Assembly: GCA_026874595.1 (NCBI GenBank)
Contig: CM049314.1
Location: 70,138,300-70,202,299 of the forward strand
DNA length: 64,000 nt
Source of the DNA: Sipunculus nudus
Lineage: Eukaryota; Annelida; Sipuncula; Golfingiida; Sipunculidae
Direction of reading: 5' to 3'
Position numbers and translations under genes: made by a program. How positions within the stretch are numbered: position 1 is the stretch's first letter; each line of letters begins with the position of its first letter. Below are positions 41,301 to 56,300 of this stretch, piece after piece. The notes beneath the pieces are model-generated. The model was given only the letters and a program-made list of their open reading frames with translations, was not told where the DNA came from and ran no database searches.

Positions 41301-44300
41301 TTAATTAAGAAATATATCTTCCATTGTGGAGGTGATAAAGAATTCTTTTTCAGGGGGATGTAACTTCATTAGAGCAGGGATTTAGGTGTTTTCTCGCAAT
41401 AATTCAGTGGTGATGGTCCCTCCCTATGGAGCAGTGTCTGCGTAAATCCAGACAGGCTACCCACAATCCACTTGGCAGTGAGGTTTACGGCTGAGCAAAC
41501 TCATTCTTGTATCCCATACATCAACTACACGAAAGGGACGAGTCATTTGTGACGCTGTTTATTCAAACAGTATTTTATACACAATGGCGATGATGATTGT
41601 AAAGGTCTTCCTTATCTGTTTATCTCTGATAATGTATCAATAAAAACAGCAGCATACATATGTACAGCTACTTAAATGTATACAAGTCCATCTGGAGCAC
41701 TTCCTTACGATTCAAACAAAAAGAAGTATAGTGCCAAATGCTGATTGATATTTTGACATTTTATCATGTTGTATCAATGTTGTATAATAATGCCACAATG
41801 ATGTATAAGATGTACAATCATGTACAATAATTGTACAAATGTACAACATTTTGTGATCTATTTGTTTTTTTTTTCTTTTTTGGTGTTGTTCCATTTTCTT
41901 GTTTACTTTGGTTTACTTAACACAACAAGGTTGATAAACATACATGACCAACAATAAAACTAAGATTATACATGAGTAAAAAGTCACGCCTCGAGCCCGC
42001 CAAGGAGCTATCTAGCCACGCACATCAATATAAACTATACACACAAAGGTACTCCTGATGAATTACGAAAAAAAGTTCGGAATTGTGGATGTATATGGAA
42101 CTGCTGATCAATGCTAATGACAATGATAATATATTAATTACACGTTTAAACCCGGACCAATCAATCAGTGTAAAGAGGGTTATTTGCCATTGGAACAATC
42201 ACAAAGATTTAATTGCAATCCCCCCATGCAGAATGAATAATTATAAGCTTAAATGAATATGAATGTGTCCTCTTATAATTGGGGTTAATAATGGGGCAGA
42301 CCCAGGGGGATTATGAGCAGATTTGTTAATAATGCCATAGCAAGCAATCCACTCACTGATACTGCACTAAATAACCACTATAATTATTCAAATATATTTG
42401 CAGGAAGTGGATGCTGATTGGACAATACCACAAATATTAATAATTATGGCAGTGTCAAAGTATGTACATCATTATCATAAAGCTAAAATGGCATCAAACA
42501 AATTGTACAGCAATTTAGCATTTGCTGCTGGACTGTTATCACACCACTCAAAGCCAACAAATAAATTAAATGAAAACAAATCTGATAAAAAGCAGGATTT
42601 GAAGGCAACATATATCTCTAATTATACACCATATAAAAACATAAAATGATTAACGTAATGAGTAAGGTGTTAGTTAGTACCAAATGATAATTTGATATAC
42701 ACAATAGCCATAGAATTTCATAAGAAAGCTAAGTTTAATATTTTTATAATCATGTTATCAGTGTGAATAATCAATTTCTTTGAAATTCTAGAATTTTTAC
42801 TTTCACCCACCCAAGTCAATTCATATCACTGTGACCAACTTGGAAGCCATCACACAAACATGAAAAGGATGTAATTATTTGATTTTTCACTTTAATTTCA
42901 ATCATCAACCCCAGAGGTCTAACAGGTATATGCATAATTTCTAAACCTGATGACAATTATGCCACTGAGAAGCCCACTGATTGTTTGACACTGAAACAAG
43001 CAATGCTGCAATAGTGACATTCTGAAGTCAAACAAAGATCAAAACATAACTAAACAAATTTCAAAACCTAAAGACGAAGCTTCAAAAGGTGATGCACTAA
43101 ATTAACAATACAAAACAATACAGATGGTCGATGTGATTTGTTTTGTTTATGGATTCAGGGTAATTTATAGAATAAACGTGATTACCTATGCATAATACAA
43201 GTCTGCTTATAAATATATTCTCCAAATCAAACAACCCTGGCATGAACCTGAATGTGAATATTGTGGCATATCATAACACAGAGTGTTAAATAAAATTTCA
43301 AACCTTTAAACAGGTTTTTGTCATATCATATTCCCTTGCAGTTTGGGACAATTATCAATCTTTGATATAAGTTTCACAACCAAGTTTCCACCAAATTAGT
43401 TTGGGACAATCACTGCACTTCATACATTATATTTCAAATAAGCAAATGCCCATAGCCTAAAAAATTAACTTGCAATATACAAAGATGAGATCATGATTTT
43501 TCCCCAAACTCATTTAATTTTAGCCTTTAATATTCAGTCTTTGACTCTGACCTCTGCAACATAATCCACCCTGACCTTTGACCTTGACTCATTAAATTGA
43601 AAATTAAATTCAGACAGGTCCAAATAGGGACATAATTCAAGTTTGAAGTAAGGTTACACCATATGAACAACATGGCAACCAAACTACCGAGATATCTGGA
43701 TATTTTGAAAACACAAGCTTGGCATCATTTAGAGCATAAACAAGGTCATATTGTGTTCTCTCTGACTGCTCTGGACAGAAAATATAAATACCCTAGGGAT
43801 ATTGCCAGTTATCTGCTGAATGGATGGATTCTTCAGGAAAGCACTAAGGCCTCTTTGTTAATTAAAGCTTGCGACCCTTGCTTTAAATCTTAAACAACAC
43901 TGCAAAACAGTCCCAGATTAGGTTTCAGCCCTAAACCTGGTTTCCTTAAATCTTTAAGCCAACCATATTTTCTCATAATAAAACACAACCCTGTGTGATT
44001 CAACACGAAAGGGCTACCATAAATCTTTATTTGCTTGGTAAAACTGACATACATTTTACCAACTTTACAATATGGGGCATAAATGTGTATCCAGATGAAT
44101 TTCCTTATCATGAAATTGGAAATCTGATCATTTTCATTACATTTTTTTTTTATAATCTGTAAGTATGTGAATATACTTATTTATATCTTATATTATCATT
44201 TAATACACCTTAAATCAAAACTGATAACTGATTAGCTCTTTTATCATTTATTTAAAATGATAATACCCTAGGGACATTGCCTAAAATATTTAAAAAAGTA

Positions 44301-47300
44301 AAATTAAACAGTTATTTTGATTTATTGCACAAACTTTGCTATAACATTTGCAAAAGGAAAAAAAAAAACACAAAAATACTGGTTTTGGTAATAAATGGGA
44401 TGCATTTTAAAACTTTGTTAAAACTAGCACTATTTCCATGGGGAAAAAATGGAAAGGAATACTGTATTGGCTAAAACTACCACTGCTGCAATGTGGGTAT
44501 AAAGGATAAACATCTAATCACAAAGAAAGAGGGATTATTCATGTGACCTTTAAACTCAGGCACTAAGATGAAACCAAGGCGCTTGTCATGTTTTTAAATG
44601 GTACCCTGCCTGATACAGACTGTGAGCAAACGAATGCACTGAGAAAACTTAAAGTAACACGCATTGCATATTTGTTGAGCAACTACCCTGTAAACCAACC
44701 GTTTTGGCTCTGTTTTGATTATTTTGTGACAATGGATACAATGAACAAATAACAGGTCAAGAGAACTTCATAAGATAATTTCAAGGCAATAAGCAATCTA
44801 GAAAGCTGAAATTTGATACAAAAAATTATTTCCAGTGGTAGATTAATTATTGGAATTATTGGATTATAAATCAACTGGAACACTTTGATAAATGCAACAG
44901 TCCCATGACAACTGGTGTTTCCAAACAAAATATTTGACTGATTTAACTTTGCTGAAATTATTATGCAAATATAATTTATATGTATTTTCAAACATGACAG
45001 TGATTATTTAAACCAGTGTTACATTTTTGGAGTAGATCTTTCTTATGTGAGCTAATTTAACAAATCTCACTCTAACATTCTGCTATCTTTGTCAAATGTG
45101 GATTTTATTTAAATATGGAAGGAAATTACTGGAAAATAATACTGGTAAAAGCATTTGTAAACTGTTATATGATTAACAATGATTTTTGGCATTAATAACA
45201 AAATGAAATAAAAATATTCAGGATACTTTCATCACAGACACAACATTATGCATAATGTGCTATGAATCTAAAAATGGGATTCATCTAATTCATGTCATGT
45301 GACATGCATGATTACATGCTCATGCAAATGTGGTTTCTATGGATACATCATGCAAATAAGCTACAGAGGCATGAATATGCATCAGCATATTCATACAAGC
45401 AGTGAAACAATCTCCAACTGTCTGCATACAGAAACAACTGGAAAATCAGGATCTTTGAAAATCTTTAAAACAAGTATAAATATTTCCTTTTAAGACACCT
45501 GCATGCATCACCTTTTTTTTCATTAGGGCCATTTAACAAAAGAAAATTTTAGAAACCAGGCTTAATTGGTGTTTTTTGCATTTATCATCTTCATACAATT
45601 AATATTTTGGCCTTTATATATTTATATATTTTATAAATTTCAAACTTCATTTTGGCTTTTAAATAATTTTTACATTCATTTTAACAATGAACAGTTCCCT
45701 TAAAAATTCTGTTTTCCAAATTCAAATATTAGTGACCCCATGTGAGGACTAAATCTACAAAGTCATCCTAAAAGTTGACAGACACAAAATAAATCTTGAG
45801 TCAGCTTCAGAGACTTTTTCTTAATGTCTGCAATATACTAGAGGCTTTTCCTCCCCCCCCCCCCCCCCAAACAATTCACAGTTTTAAAAAAATCATTCTG
45901 TTTGTCAAATAAAAACTTAATTACTCCATTGTATATAACTTTTCCTGTTAAAAAAAGGACAGCATGTACAGATCTACAGAAAAAAATAAACTCAAAAGAT
46001 TAAACTGCCTTTGATCCAGACATATCACAAATCCACTAAACGAACTAGCAACTAGTAAATAAAACAAAAAAAAAATGATACAGCCAATGTGGGCAAAAGT
46101 CAACATCAAACCTAAGAATGTAAATAATTGATTATATTGTAGGTATACTGGTTTAAATCACCCTTAGATCCTTGGTATGAATGGTTAGATGCAAATAGCA
46201 CAGGTCAGTTTTCTAGTTACTTATAAGTTTGTACAGAGGACAAAATTGAAGTTTGGTTCCAAAAATCGGCTAATTTTTCTAAAATCTTGGAGTATACTGT
46301 CCACAACATCTACTGACAGATGCAATGACAAAGGATTATAGTGCCCAGAAATAGACTTATTTTTTATCTTTGCAAGATGATCTTAAAAACAAATTTCCTG
46401 CAAAGACCCTGAATTCACATGAATTACCTTCATACTAAAGATCGATTCACAATTTTCAGGTTTCTAGAGACCTGGCAATAATAGTTCTGGGAAAATTTCT
46501 CAATAATAATTACCATCAACAGGATAACAATTTTATGATAGAGCTTTTGATGTTTAAATTTGCTTCCTTTGTTGCTATATGTATTACTTTTGATTATATT
46601 TAGACAATCTATCTTGCAAAAACAGCACATATGTGTCTTACAGACACAAATGCCATCTGTGTCTGATTTTAGTATGGACATATGATGTTACATAATCAAT
46701 TAAAGAGTATTAAGGAAATCATTAATAGGAAACTAAATGCTTCATAAAATTGAGTAATCTCAAAACTCTTGAATAAAAATATATCTCAAATTCTAAAATA
46801 ATCTCAAATCAGGCATGATGTATATGTACTTCGTTTAATACTAGCAGAGCAAAAAAAGACAAATTAACCAAGTTATATCTAATAACAAAAATAGACAAAG
46901 CTCAAAACTCAAGATGGGAGCTTAATCTTTGTGCAAGAACTAAAAATAAATCAAATTAAATATATTTATATACATTTAATAGGATAAAAACACTTAATAC
47001 CCATGATGCAAAATAAAACACAAAACTAATTTGATACTAGCTCTGATACTTTTGGAGAGCTGTATATGTTATTCAAATAATCACTTTTCCAAAATTACTA
47101 AATTTGGTCCCATGAAGGATTACCACAAAAGATTAGTCTTTTTCTACCGGTAAGTTATCTATGACTGTACCCTATAAGCCGTAATGTCAGTGTTTTGCAT
47201 ACTCAAGAATCAGTAATTGCACAATGTCATCTTATTTGGCATTAATGAACATATATAAAAGCTATTACCCTATCTTTGCATAGAACTTAAGTTCTAATCT

Positions 47301-50300
47301 GAACAAAGGATCTGGAACTCTGGTAACTTTTACCAGTAACCAGTCTTGAGGACCTTATTTGAGGGTTAAGAAACCTACTGCTTAACTGCAAGTCACAATG
47401 GCAATTAAATTTTGCATATTATTCAACAAATATTCATTTTACAATTATTTCTATTATGTAACATGTTTTGCAAATAAATTATTTCCGCTCTTTAACAGTA
47501 TTACACATTTTCTATATATTGAAAAATCAAATTCCATGGTGGTTTCATGACTTTTTGGAGCAATATCTCCAATGAACTGAGCTTGTCATTATTTAAAATT
47601 TACATTTATATTTAATTTCTTTAACTGATTTACAACGGTGTACAGACAATGTAGGACTCAATTTATTTATTTTTCATAAATTAATGTTTTTTACCCTGGG
47701 AAAATCTTAACCCTTTGGGACAAAAAACGTCATTCTACATTTCAATCTGCACTCAACTATCAATGTACAAGCCAAAGGACTCATCATAAATCTTTGTACT
47801 GCATAAAATCCTGAGTGTGGTGACACACTGATATAAATGGTACTACTTGAATGTACTGTACTATAACAACAGCTCTAACGCTGTCAAACTAAACATCGCC
47901 ATAAGGACTATGCTGTCACCAGTAAACGTATTACATCAATTACAGTGGTGTGTCAGTTGTCTGAATAGTATTTATCTGAAAAAAAAAAATATCAAAATTT
48001 TAAAATGATCTGCAAATTATGGCTTTTCATCTAAAATTTTTTAGACAAATTGAAATTATCCAAATTCTTTGACAATTTTTCCTCAAAGTGTGTTCAACTG
48101 GCAACTTTGTGTCATGCTGCCAACTCAAGAAATAAAAATGTTCAATAATAGTTTGCCTTGTCTGAACTTAGTATTTATATAATTAAGCTGGTTCAGCAGA
48201 ACAGGCAATAATTGGTACCGGAAGCCATATTTGCCAGGTTGACTGTTGACTGAAATCCAGCCATCAGGGCTGGTCCAGTGCAGCTGATCAACTTGATAGC
48301 GCTGATAGTATTTATTTGCAAATATTTAATCAAATGATCATTTAGTTTATCTGAATATAAACTTCATCCACCATAATCATTGGAAAACTGGGGCTCTATC
48401 TGATGTCTGAATAAAAATAATGATATTGATGCATACAAATGAACTTCAATAATAAATTTGCAGTAACACAAGAATGCTACATATGACGAAGCTAAACAGC
48501 TGAATTAGCTATCACAACGCCTGATGTTATGCAGGATGTGTAGACTAAATACCCAATATTTATGATACCTATCTATATCGTGTTTGATATACTAATATGT
48601 CATGAAAAATAAATGCAAAATAAATCAAGAAAGCTGAGATCACACAACTAAACACTATGGCACAAATCGAAACATTCACGCTCGTCATAAACAAAGCAAA
48701 ATTTACAGAGCAACCTGGATAAGAGCCACTTACAACCATATTTACAGACACAGAGGTTGTTCAATTTTATAAACATATGGTTTAAATATTAAATTTAACA
48801 GTAAGATATATATACATCCTTATCTTTTATCTCTAATCTACAGCTTGGCTGCCCTTTGTGCCCTCCATCTCGTGAAGAGCAAATCACAGCTAATATTATT
48901 TATTTTAATTAAATTCCTACGCTCTTAGCGCTAAGGTAAAGATATGATAGCTACATCATATACAAAAAAAAAATTCGAAAAAAAATTAAACGTATATGAT
49001 AAGTCATGGCTGTGCAACACATGTATGTTTAAAGTAAGTCTAGCAATATTCATAATGCATGACTTACCTTATGTTTGTTTGAACAAACTGCCCCATAATT
49101 TTAAGCAGCAAGATAATGAGGAGGAATCCTTAATTTTGCTTTGATTTCTATGGCATCACTTTGATAACAATTCTGATTGCACATATGGCAGGGTTAGAAT
49201 TTCATGTCAGTTTTGTGAATAAATTTGTGCAAGGATGTATTTTACAAGTGTGAATTCAAAAGTGATTTACACAAAAAGGTCTGTGGTATGATTTGGTGAT
49301 TCCCCATACCAGAAACAGGCATCTAAATCTTGGCACAAGCTCTTAATTTCCCTCATGTGCTTAAGCAGGTATTCATGTGTAGAGATGTAAAAAATGATGC
49401 CCAGTTGTGATGTAGAATGCAATTTCATACAAATATCATGACGCAGCTGTGACAGCCATTAAACTGTGACAAGGATTGCTGGCAGCAAGGAGGGAAATAT
49501 GGAATCACTGAAATTAGTTCACAAACAATCAGATAATTAAAGTTATCTGATATGTATCGAATAAAGATGATCCCTAGAATATTTGAATCGAATAAAGATG
49601 ATCCCTAGAATATTTGAAACAATAAGACAGAAAGCACTTATCTTATGCTGCACAGCTTGTCTGTTTTATTGATAATATATGGGGCCTTCTATATGGGCAG
49701 CTATCTGTAATCCCAACATGTCCAACAATAAGATCCATGGGTAATCAGATGAAACAAAAGTTTAAAATGTCAAAATATGCCAATATGTATAAATCCATTG
49801 CATCAAAAAGAGGACAGTGATGTGAACAAGTACTTTAAGACAACTTTTATTACACCTAATTGACAGGAAGAGGTTGAAAAGTGAGCAAAAGTTGTGCTCA
49901 GCATTTTGATTCTTGTCATTTTTTCTTTGGAATTCCTCATAAATCCCACAAAATCTTGTGAAATTCTACCACCAGTCAGTTATGGTTTTAAACTCATCAA
50001 ATCACATCATATTATGTTGTATGTTTTAATGCATCTGGTAAAGCTGACGTGATTTAATGTGATTATGATCCATATATGTGGACCCATATACCATTATTGA
50101 TGATTATGATACAAATCTATTCTAAGAAACTCTTTAAATATTCAGAAAACTGATACCACAGATTTAAGTTCAATTTATCCCAGTTGCATAAAAAATTCGG
50201 CAATTTAGAAAATGTAAGCAAATAGAGGTATTGTACAGACAATTCATTTAAACCCAAGAAAATAATTTGGTATCCTTAGTATCTGTCCAAGACGAATGTT

Positions 50301-53300
50301 TCTCCGAGGTAAAATTAACATAAACCAAGAATATCAACCCAGAATATCAGAAGTTCTTTGTTGAATAGATCATGGACTGATAGATTTCTGAATAGCATTA
50401 ATGTTGTGCTTAATGCCCAGATCTTTAATTATCATTCAGATGACTGAAGAAAGCAATAAGCAGCTTATGTTTTCAATCAAAGTGTACGAACTGAAAGCAT
50501 TTCATGCAGAGCTTAACAGAAATAAAAGAGGATTGATCAGAAGCATTACTTAGACACCTATGTTATTGCACTGGAAGTCTCAAAGCATTTCCAAAGGGAA
50601 ATGCTTTTACGTTCTGTTTATTTGCACAAACAAAACAAAATATCACAAATACAAAACTGATCTTTCAGGTAAGATCTACCTATTTTCTCCATCAGTTGAT
50701 GGATCTTGATTAGACTGTGCATATGGATTACAATAAAAATCACCATCCATTTGGCCAGAACCCATCAACATTGGGTTGGCAAATATATGGTCCACACCTT
50801 GTGTGCTTTCATCGTCAAGAGGACTATCGACCTGACTTGATATTGCCCCACTTGTCTCTTCTGTATCCATGGTAACAGGCCCCTCCTGCCTGTTCAAGTT
50901 ATCAGTTTCATCGTCTGAATGTTCAGAGCCTACAGCGTCCATATGCTCCAGATTCTCTAACATATCTTCAGAACTGGCAGCATCCAACAACTCAAAACTA
51001 TCAGACAGTGTCGAGTCTGAATCTGACAGATCAGGCCCCAAGACCCCCATACGGCCTGAAATATAGCTGGCTTCGAAGGAGGCAAAGTGGGCATCTAGTG
51101 ATTTTCTGTCTATGTAATACTGATCGTAGTTATAAGCTGAGCCAGTGTGGTTATGACTGTAGGTGGTGTCACTGAACCCGCTATAGGAGTAGGGGTTAGC
51201 ATATATATGGGCATCATTGGGTGGTGCTGGGAATTCAAATTCTTCCGAATCTTGACGATTTACACCTTCATGCACCACTTCATCATCTGAAGAAGAACTT
51301 GATGGGAAATCCCGTTCTGTCAAGACCATCTCATCTTGGGAGGGAACTGCAAGATCAGATATTGCTGGACTATGGGAGCTGCACACATCTGATATACCTG
51401 AATAATATGCTGATTTTGTTGGTGATTCTAAGCTTTCCTTTTCACCTTCTGAACTACCCCGGTCTATAATTTTACCATTATCTCTTTGATCAGACTTTGG
51501 AAGTGCTTCAGAAAGTTTGGCCATTTCATCAGAGGAACTACTAGATTCTGCATCTATGTGTTGCCTAGGAGGGGCTAGGGCTACTGTCCCTGGAGGGGGT
51601 TTCATTTGATCTTCCATTAAATGAACATCTTCCCTATCTAGCTGCTCAACACTACCATCTGAGCTGATGGAAGAATGGGGAGTGAGCTTGACTATTGGAT
51701 CAGCCATGGCTGAGGTTCCAGCATGTGGCAGAAGCTGATCTGGATGAACCTGGATATCTTCTTTTTCTAAGCTTACGGCAGATTCGTCTGAACTTATGGA
51801 AGAATGGGGTGTCAGCTTAGGCTGGGCAGAAGACATAACAAAAGACCCTTTAGGTGGAGCAGCAAGACCAAGACCAAGGCCATATTCTTCCAGATGTTCT
51901 TCATCATCTGGATGTTGAGCACTTTCGTCTGAGCTGATAGATGAATCATGGGTCAGTTTGGGTTGCGCTTCTGCCATAGGGAATGAACCGACAGGAGCGA
52001 CTGCAGCATGCTGACCATGTTTCATCTCTTCATCATGTTCCTCTACTCCTGGATGTTGAGCATCCTCATCTGAGCTGATGGAGGAATGGGGGGTCAATTT
52101 GGGCTGGGCCTTTGCCATGGCAAATGTACCAGATGGGGCAATGGCCAAATCATGTCCCAGCCTCATCTCTTCATTAAGCTCTTCAGTTACATGCTGTGCA
52201 TCTTCGTCAGAACTGATCGATGAATGGGAAGTGAGTTTTGGCTGTGGCTGAGCCAGTGGGAATGTCCCAGCAGGAGGGTACATCAGCTCATCACTGATGT
52301 CAAGTTCATCTTTCCCTTCATGCACCACACTTCCATCAGAGCTAATTGATGAATGTGGTGAGAGTTTGGGTCGGGGTTGAGCAAGTGGTAGAGTACCAGG
52401 TGGTGGCAAACTCATATCAGCAGTATATATCATCTCATCCTCCCCAAGCTGCTCTACACTACCATCAGAACTGATCGACGAATGTGCAGTGAGCTTGGGT
52501 TGGTATTCTGCCAATGGCAGAGTCCCAGGAGGATGGAATGATTGATCGATTGTGAAGAAGACATCATGTCCTAGAGGCTGCTCAACACTTCCATCCGAGC
52601 TGATAGAAGAATGTGGTGTAAGCTTTGGAGGAGCGTCATACATGTGATGACTACCTGGGGGAGCATGTAATGAATATGCATGCACTTCTAAATCCAGCCC
52701 CTCAGCTTGCTCTAAGCTACCTTCTGAACTGATTGACCTTGACCTTGAAGCCTGGTGAGGAGATCTCATTCTGACTGTTCCTGGAGGCACCATCTGGTCT
52801 TCAAAAATGTACACATCCTCAACCTCAGGGGCCTCAACATTACCTTCAGAGCTTATAGAAGAATGAGCAGATTTGGACCGTCTTTCATTAGGTCCTGGCA
52901 GCTGCAATAACCCTTTCTGGGTGCCGTAAGCTCCAAGTTCTAGTGCTGTTGCACCCTCAGATTCCATTTCACTTACAGACAGTTTAACTGGCTCCCCGGA
53001 GGGGACTTTCTTTTCAAAATCTCCAGAATCATCAAGTCCTACAACATTTGTTTCCAAATGTTCTAGGACCTCAAGTTCATCTAAGGATTTATCTGTATTC
53101 TCAACATTACCACTAGAATCTAAATCTTTGAAGGCTTCAAAGTTTTCTAGAACTTTATCAGTAGCTGCCTCTGCATCTAATTCTGGCACATCTTCTGCAT
53201 CACTAGATGATGAAGATGGAGAATCGTTGGACTCTCCATCCTCATCTGGAGCATATTCACTTAAAATTTTATTTACATCTTCATCAGTATGGAAACCATG

Positions 53301-56300
53301 TCCTTCAATTTCTGGTTCATCCGATTCACTCCCACTATGATCTTGCCCTTTTCGGGGCATTTTTTCAACAGAAGAACTATCATCATCAATCATTTTAAAG
53401 TCTATACCCTTTGGTTCAAAAGATTTTGTTAACGGCTGTTCAGTTTTTGTAACGGTACTTTCATCTAACTTATCTTCTAAGTCTTTTTTTACTACATTTT
53501 GTTCCCCTACACCCTTAAAATCATCGTGGTCAACATCTGTATTATCATCTTTTCCATGTTTCGCTTTCCCCCTTAAGTGTCCTAATAGTTCTTTTTCCAC
53601 TGAGGAAGGACTTAGGGAGTCATCAAGACTAGAGTAACTATTCATAGGGGGTAAACGTGTGAAAGTTACCAACTCCATAGGTCTACGTGGGGAGCGATCT
53701 CTTGGGGATTTGGGCGACTTTAAACCTGGCTCTAAAGGTGATACCAAATCGGTTTTGACTTTCTCTAAATGAATTTTTCTTTGTTCTTTAGTTAATCTAG
53801 GTGATCTTAAAGTTGGGGATGGTGGAATATTTGGAGGGATTGATATAGTCAATGCTTTACGATTCTCTTGCTCTGCATCTACTTTTGTTTCTTCTTTGCC
53901 TCCTTCTACAACTCTACGACGTAAAACATAAGATAAATCTTCACCATTCACACCTACAACATGCCCATTCATTCCTTTACAAGTTTCTGGTACCTTTTCA
54001 AGATTTGTAGCTTTTGTTTCTTCAATAGTACTTTCTTGCTCAACTTGTGTTGAAGCTAATCCTTTGCTTGCTTCTAATACTGCACTCATCATAACATCAC
54101 TGACTATTTTATCTACTGTTGCTGCTAGAGTGCTATCCATTTTGATATTTTCTCTGCTCAATGCTCTATCCTGTTTAACTAATTTTGGTACATCTTTCTT
54201 TTCATCTTCATTATCATCCTGACCTAAATTATCATAAGTTTCAGGTTTAGCCGCTTCTGACAGAGCCAAAAGGTCTGTGTCTGTTAAAGCTTCCCTTGAC
54301 GTTTTTCTTATTCGCTGTGTCTGGATTTCCTGAACTATATTATCAAGTCTTTCTTTACGTTCTAATTCAGCCTGCATTTCTTTGGCTTTTGCCTCCTCTA
54401 ACTCTTGTGCTATCTTGTTATCATCTATAACCAATGGAGTATCTGGTATGTCTGCATATTTAAGCTTCAAATTTTCTGAAGAACTAGATTCATCCAGTTC
54501 TTCTGATTTCACTGACAAGAGTTTGGCCGATTCAAGGGGTGGGGGAGGGGGTGGCGGGGATTCAGTTGGGCTTTCATGACCATCATCATTGTCATTTGCA
54601 TTTTGGACAGCAGACGACAAAATGTTAGTGTCATAGCTAATTTTGTAATAAGAATAATTAAAATTATCAGGAGCACCTTTGTGTTGCGATTCAACATGTT
54701 CATGCATGTCTTCCTCCATTTCGCTGCCGTCATGGTTACGGAGTTCACTCTGCAGGCCACGATGGTCCTTCTTTGGCGAGCTCAAGGAACGGCTCCCGGA
54801 CTGAGAACTGTCGTCATGGACATCAGCTGCCTCCACCCGAGCGGCTGCAGCTGTTAACACATTTTCATGGGACATATCCAGAGTCCGTGAGCCGCTTGAG
54901 GCGCTTGTGTTATGTAAACCACTATTGGGGTAGTCTCTCTCTCGAGAATCTCGTGAATTAAGTGTTCCTGTCTTAGGAGTAGCACCTGCGCTTCGCATCG
55001 AGGAAACTGTCCTCATGCTTGTTGTTCTGAAACGACAAAAAAGTTCATTTTCATAAGAATTTTGTTCAATTCAATTACAATATTCATGAAAAATATCAAA
55101 ATTAATACCTGCAGTTTTAATATGAAACATTAAATAAAAGACTTATTTTTCAACATGGATGAAATTCCATAACAAGAATTTGAACTTATATTTGGCACTC
55201 ACCATAATATTCAGCATAAAACTCATTAGGCAAATGTTACAACAAAAGACCTTTGTTTTTATATCAGAACATGCTGATAAATTTATATTACGTTTGAATT
55301 GCATTAATAATTTATTATTTTTTTTTCAGTAAGAGTGTTTTGAGAAAATAAACCTTATTTCAAAGCTGCATTAAACGTATACTGGATTATTTGAGGAATT
55401 TTTTAGCGTTAAATGTGAGTGACATGAATGGTGTAACTAAACTGAACACATTGAGCTATTAAACTGTCAATGAAAATGAAAACTATGACAATAAAATGTC
55501 TATAAATTACTACTGAAATAATCAAAGATTTTCAAAACACGAAAAAAGATGACATTGATACTGATTCCTTTATCTGAAAAACATTTCCAAATTCTTAAAT
55601 TTTGAAAAATAATATTTGAGAATTTTTTTTTTTACTTTTTGTGATTCAAATCATTTTGTTAGATTCTATTGGGATGAAATAACAAAAGGAACCACATATT
55701 TAAGTCAAAATTCATTTTATTTATATTATAACACATTAGTGGATGACCACTTAACACTATTTTTGCACATATAAAGTATTAGCTGATTGATTAAGTTATT
55801 GAACAATACAAAGGGAACGTCACTCGACGCACTGTAAACCTCTCTCCTAAAATTTAACACTGATTATTGAACCTGACCAACTGACAAAAACATAACTTAA
55901 TATTACATGTTGCTTATCAAAAATACTTTCTATATTCCTTCTATATTTCTGTATAGATCAGCATGTAATGCTCTATGTTTCCACAGGTCAGACCTTTCTG
56001 ATTTCAATAAAGCAGCTGACAATTATGACTTATCACAAAAAGTAACAAATTCTGGGCTGGTACTCATGAAATCTTCCTCTGACCTATGTTTATAATTTTT
56101 AGGTATTGTACACTGCCATTAAACCTGGTTTAGACCAACTAAACAAGCTGCATTTTTTTACAATACTGTTCAGAATTGCAGACAAAATTAAACCATACCA
56201 AAGCAAAGCAGACAGTCACTGGAAGTGATATGCAAGGTAATGTCCTACTCTACTTCATTTTGATGAATGATGATTTCCTGTGACTTTGTACGACTATCAC

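Larger units (their letters stand above)
26808..50679. other. 23.9-kb intron between exons 7 and 8
   Basis: No FARP exon could be placed. It holds GA-rich repeats (26890-26990), a moderately GC block at 28980-29540, a pearl-like element (29637-33706), a degenerate relative (34917-35834), ATTA-rich DNA (33850-34450), a Tigger-like element (35873-36673), a MITE (39090-39501), a perfect DR1 site (43572-43584) and a 32-bp duplication (49557-49620). A missed microexon cannot be excluded. Confidence 0.6.

Noticed and set aside
42398-42649. Plus-strand frame after a TTTGCAG acceptor-like site
   Set aside because: Low-complexity composition (Lys/Asn/Tyr), no recognisable domain, and no matching exon phase.
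50869-54961. Several plus-strand frames of 62-93 codons
   Set aside because: All overlap the giant FARP exon and are its antisense shadows.
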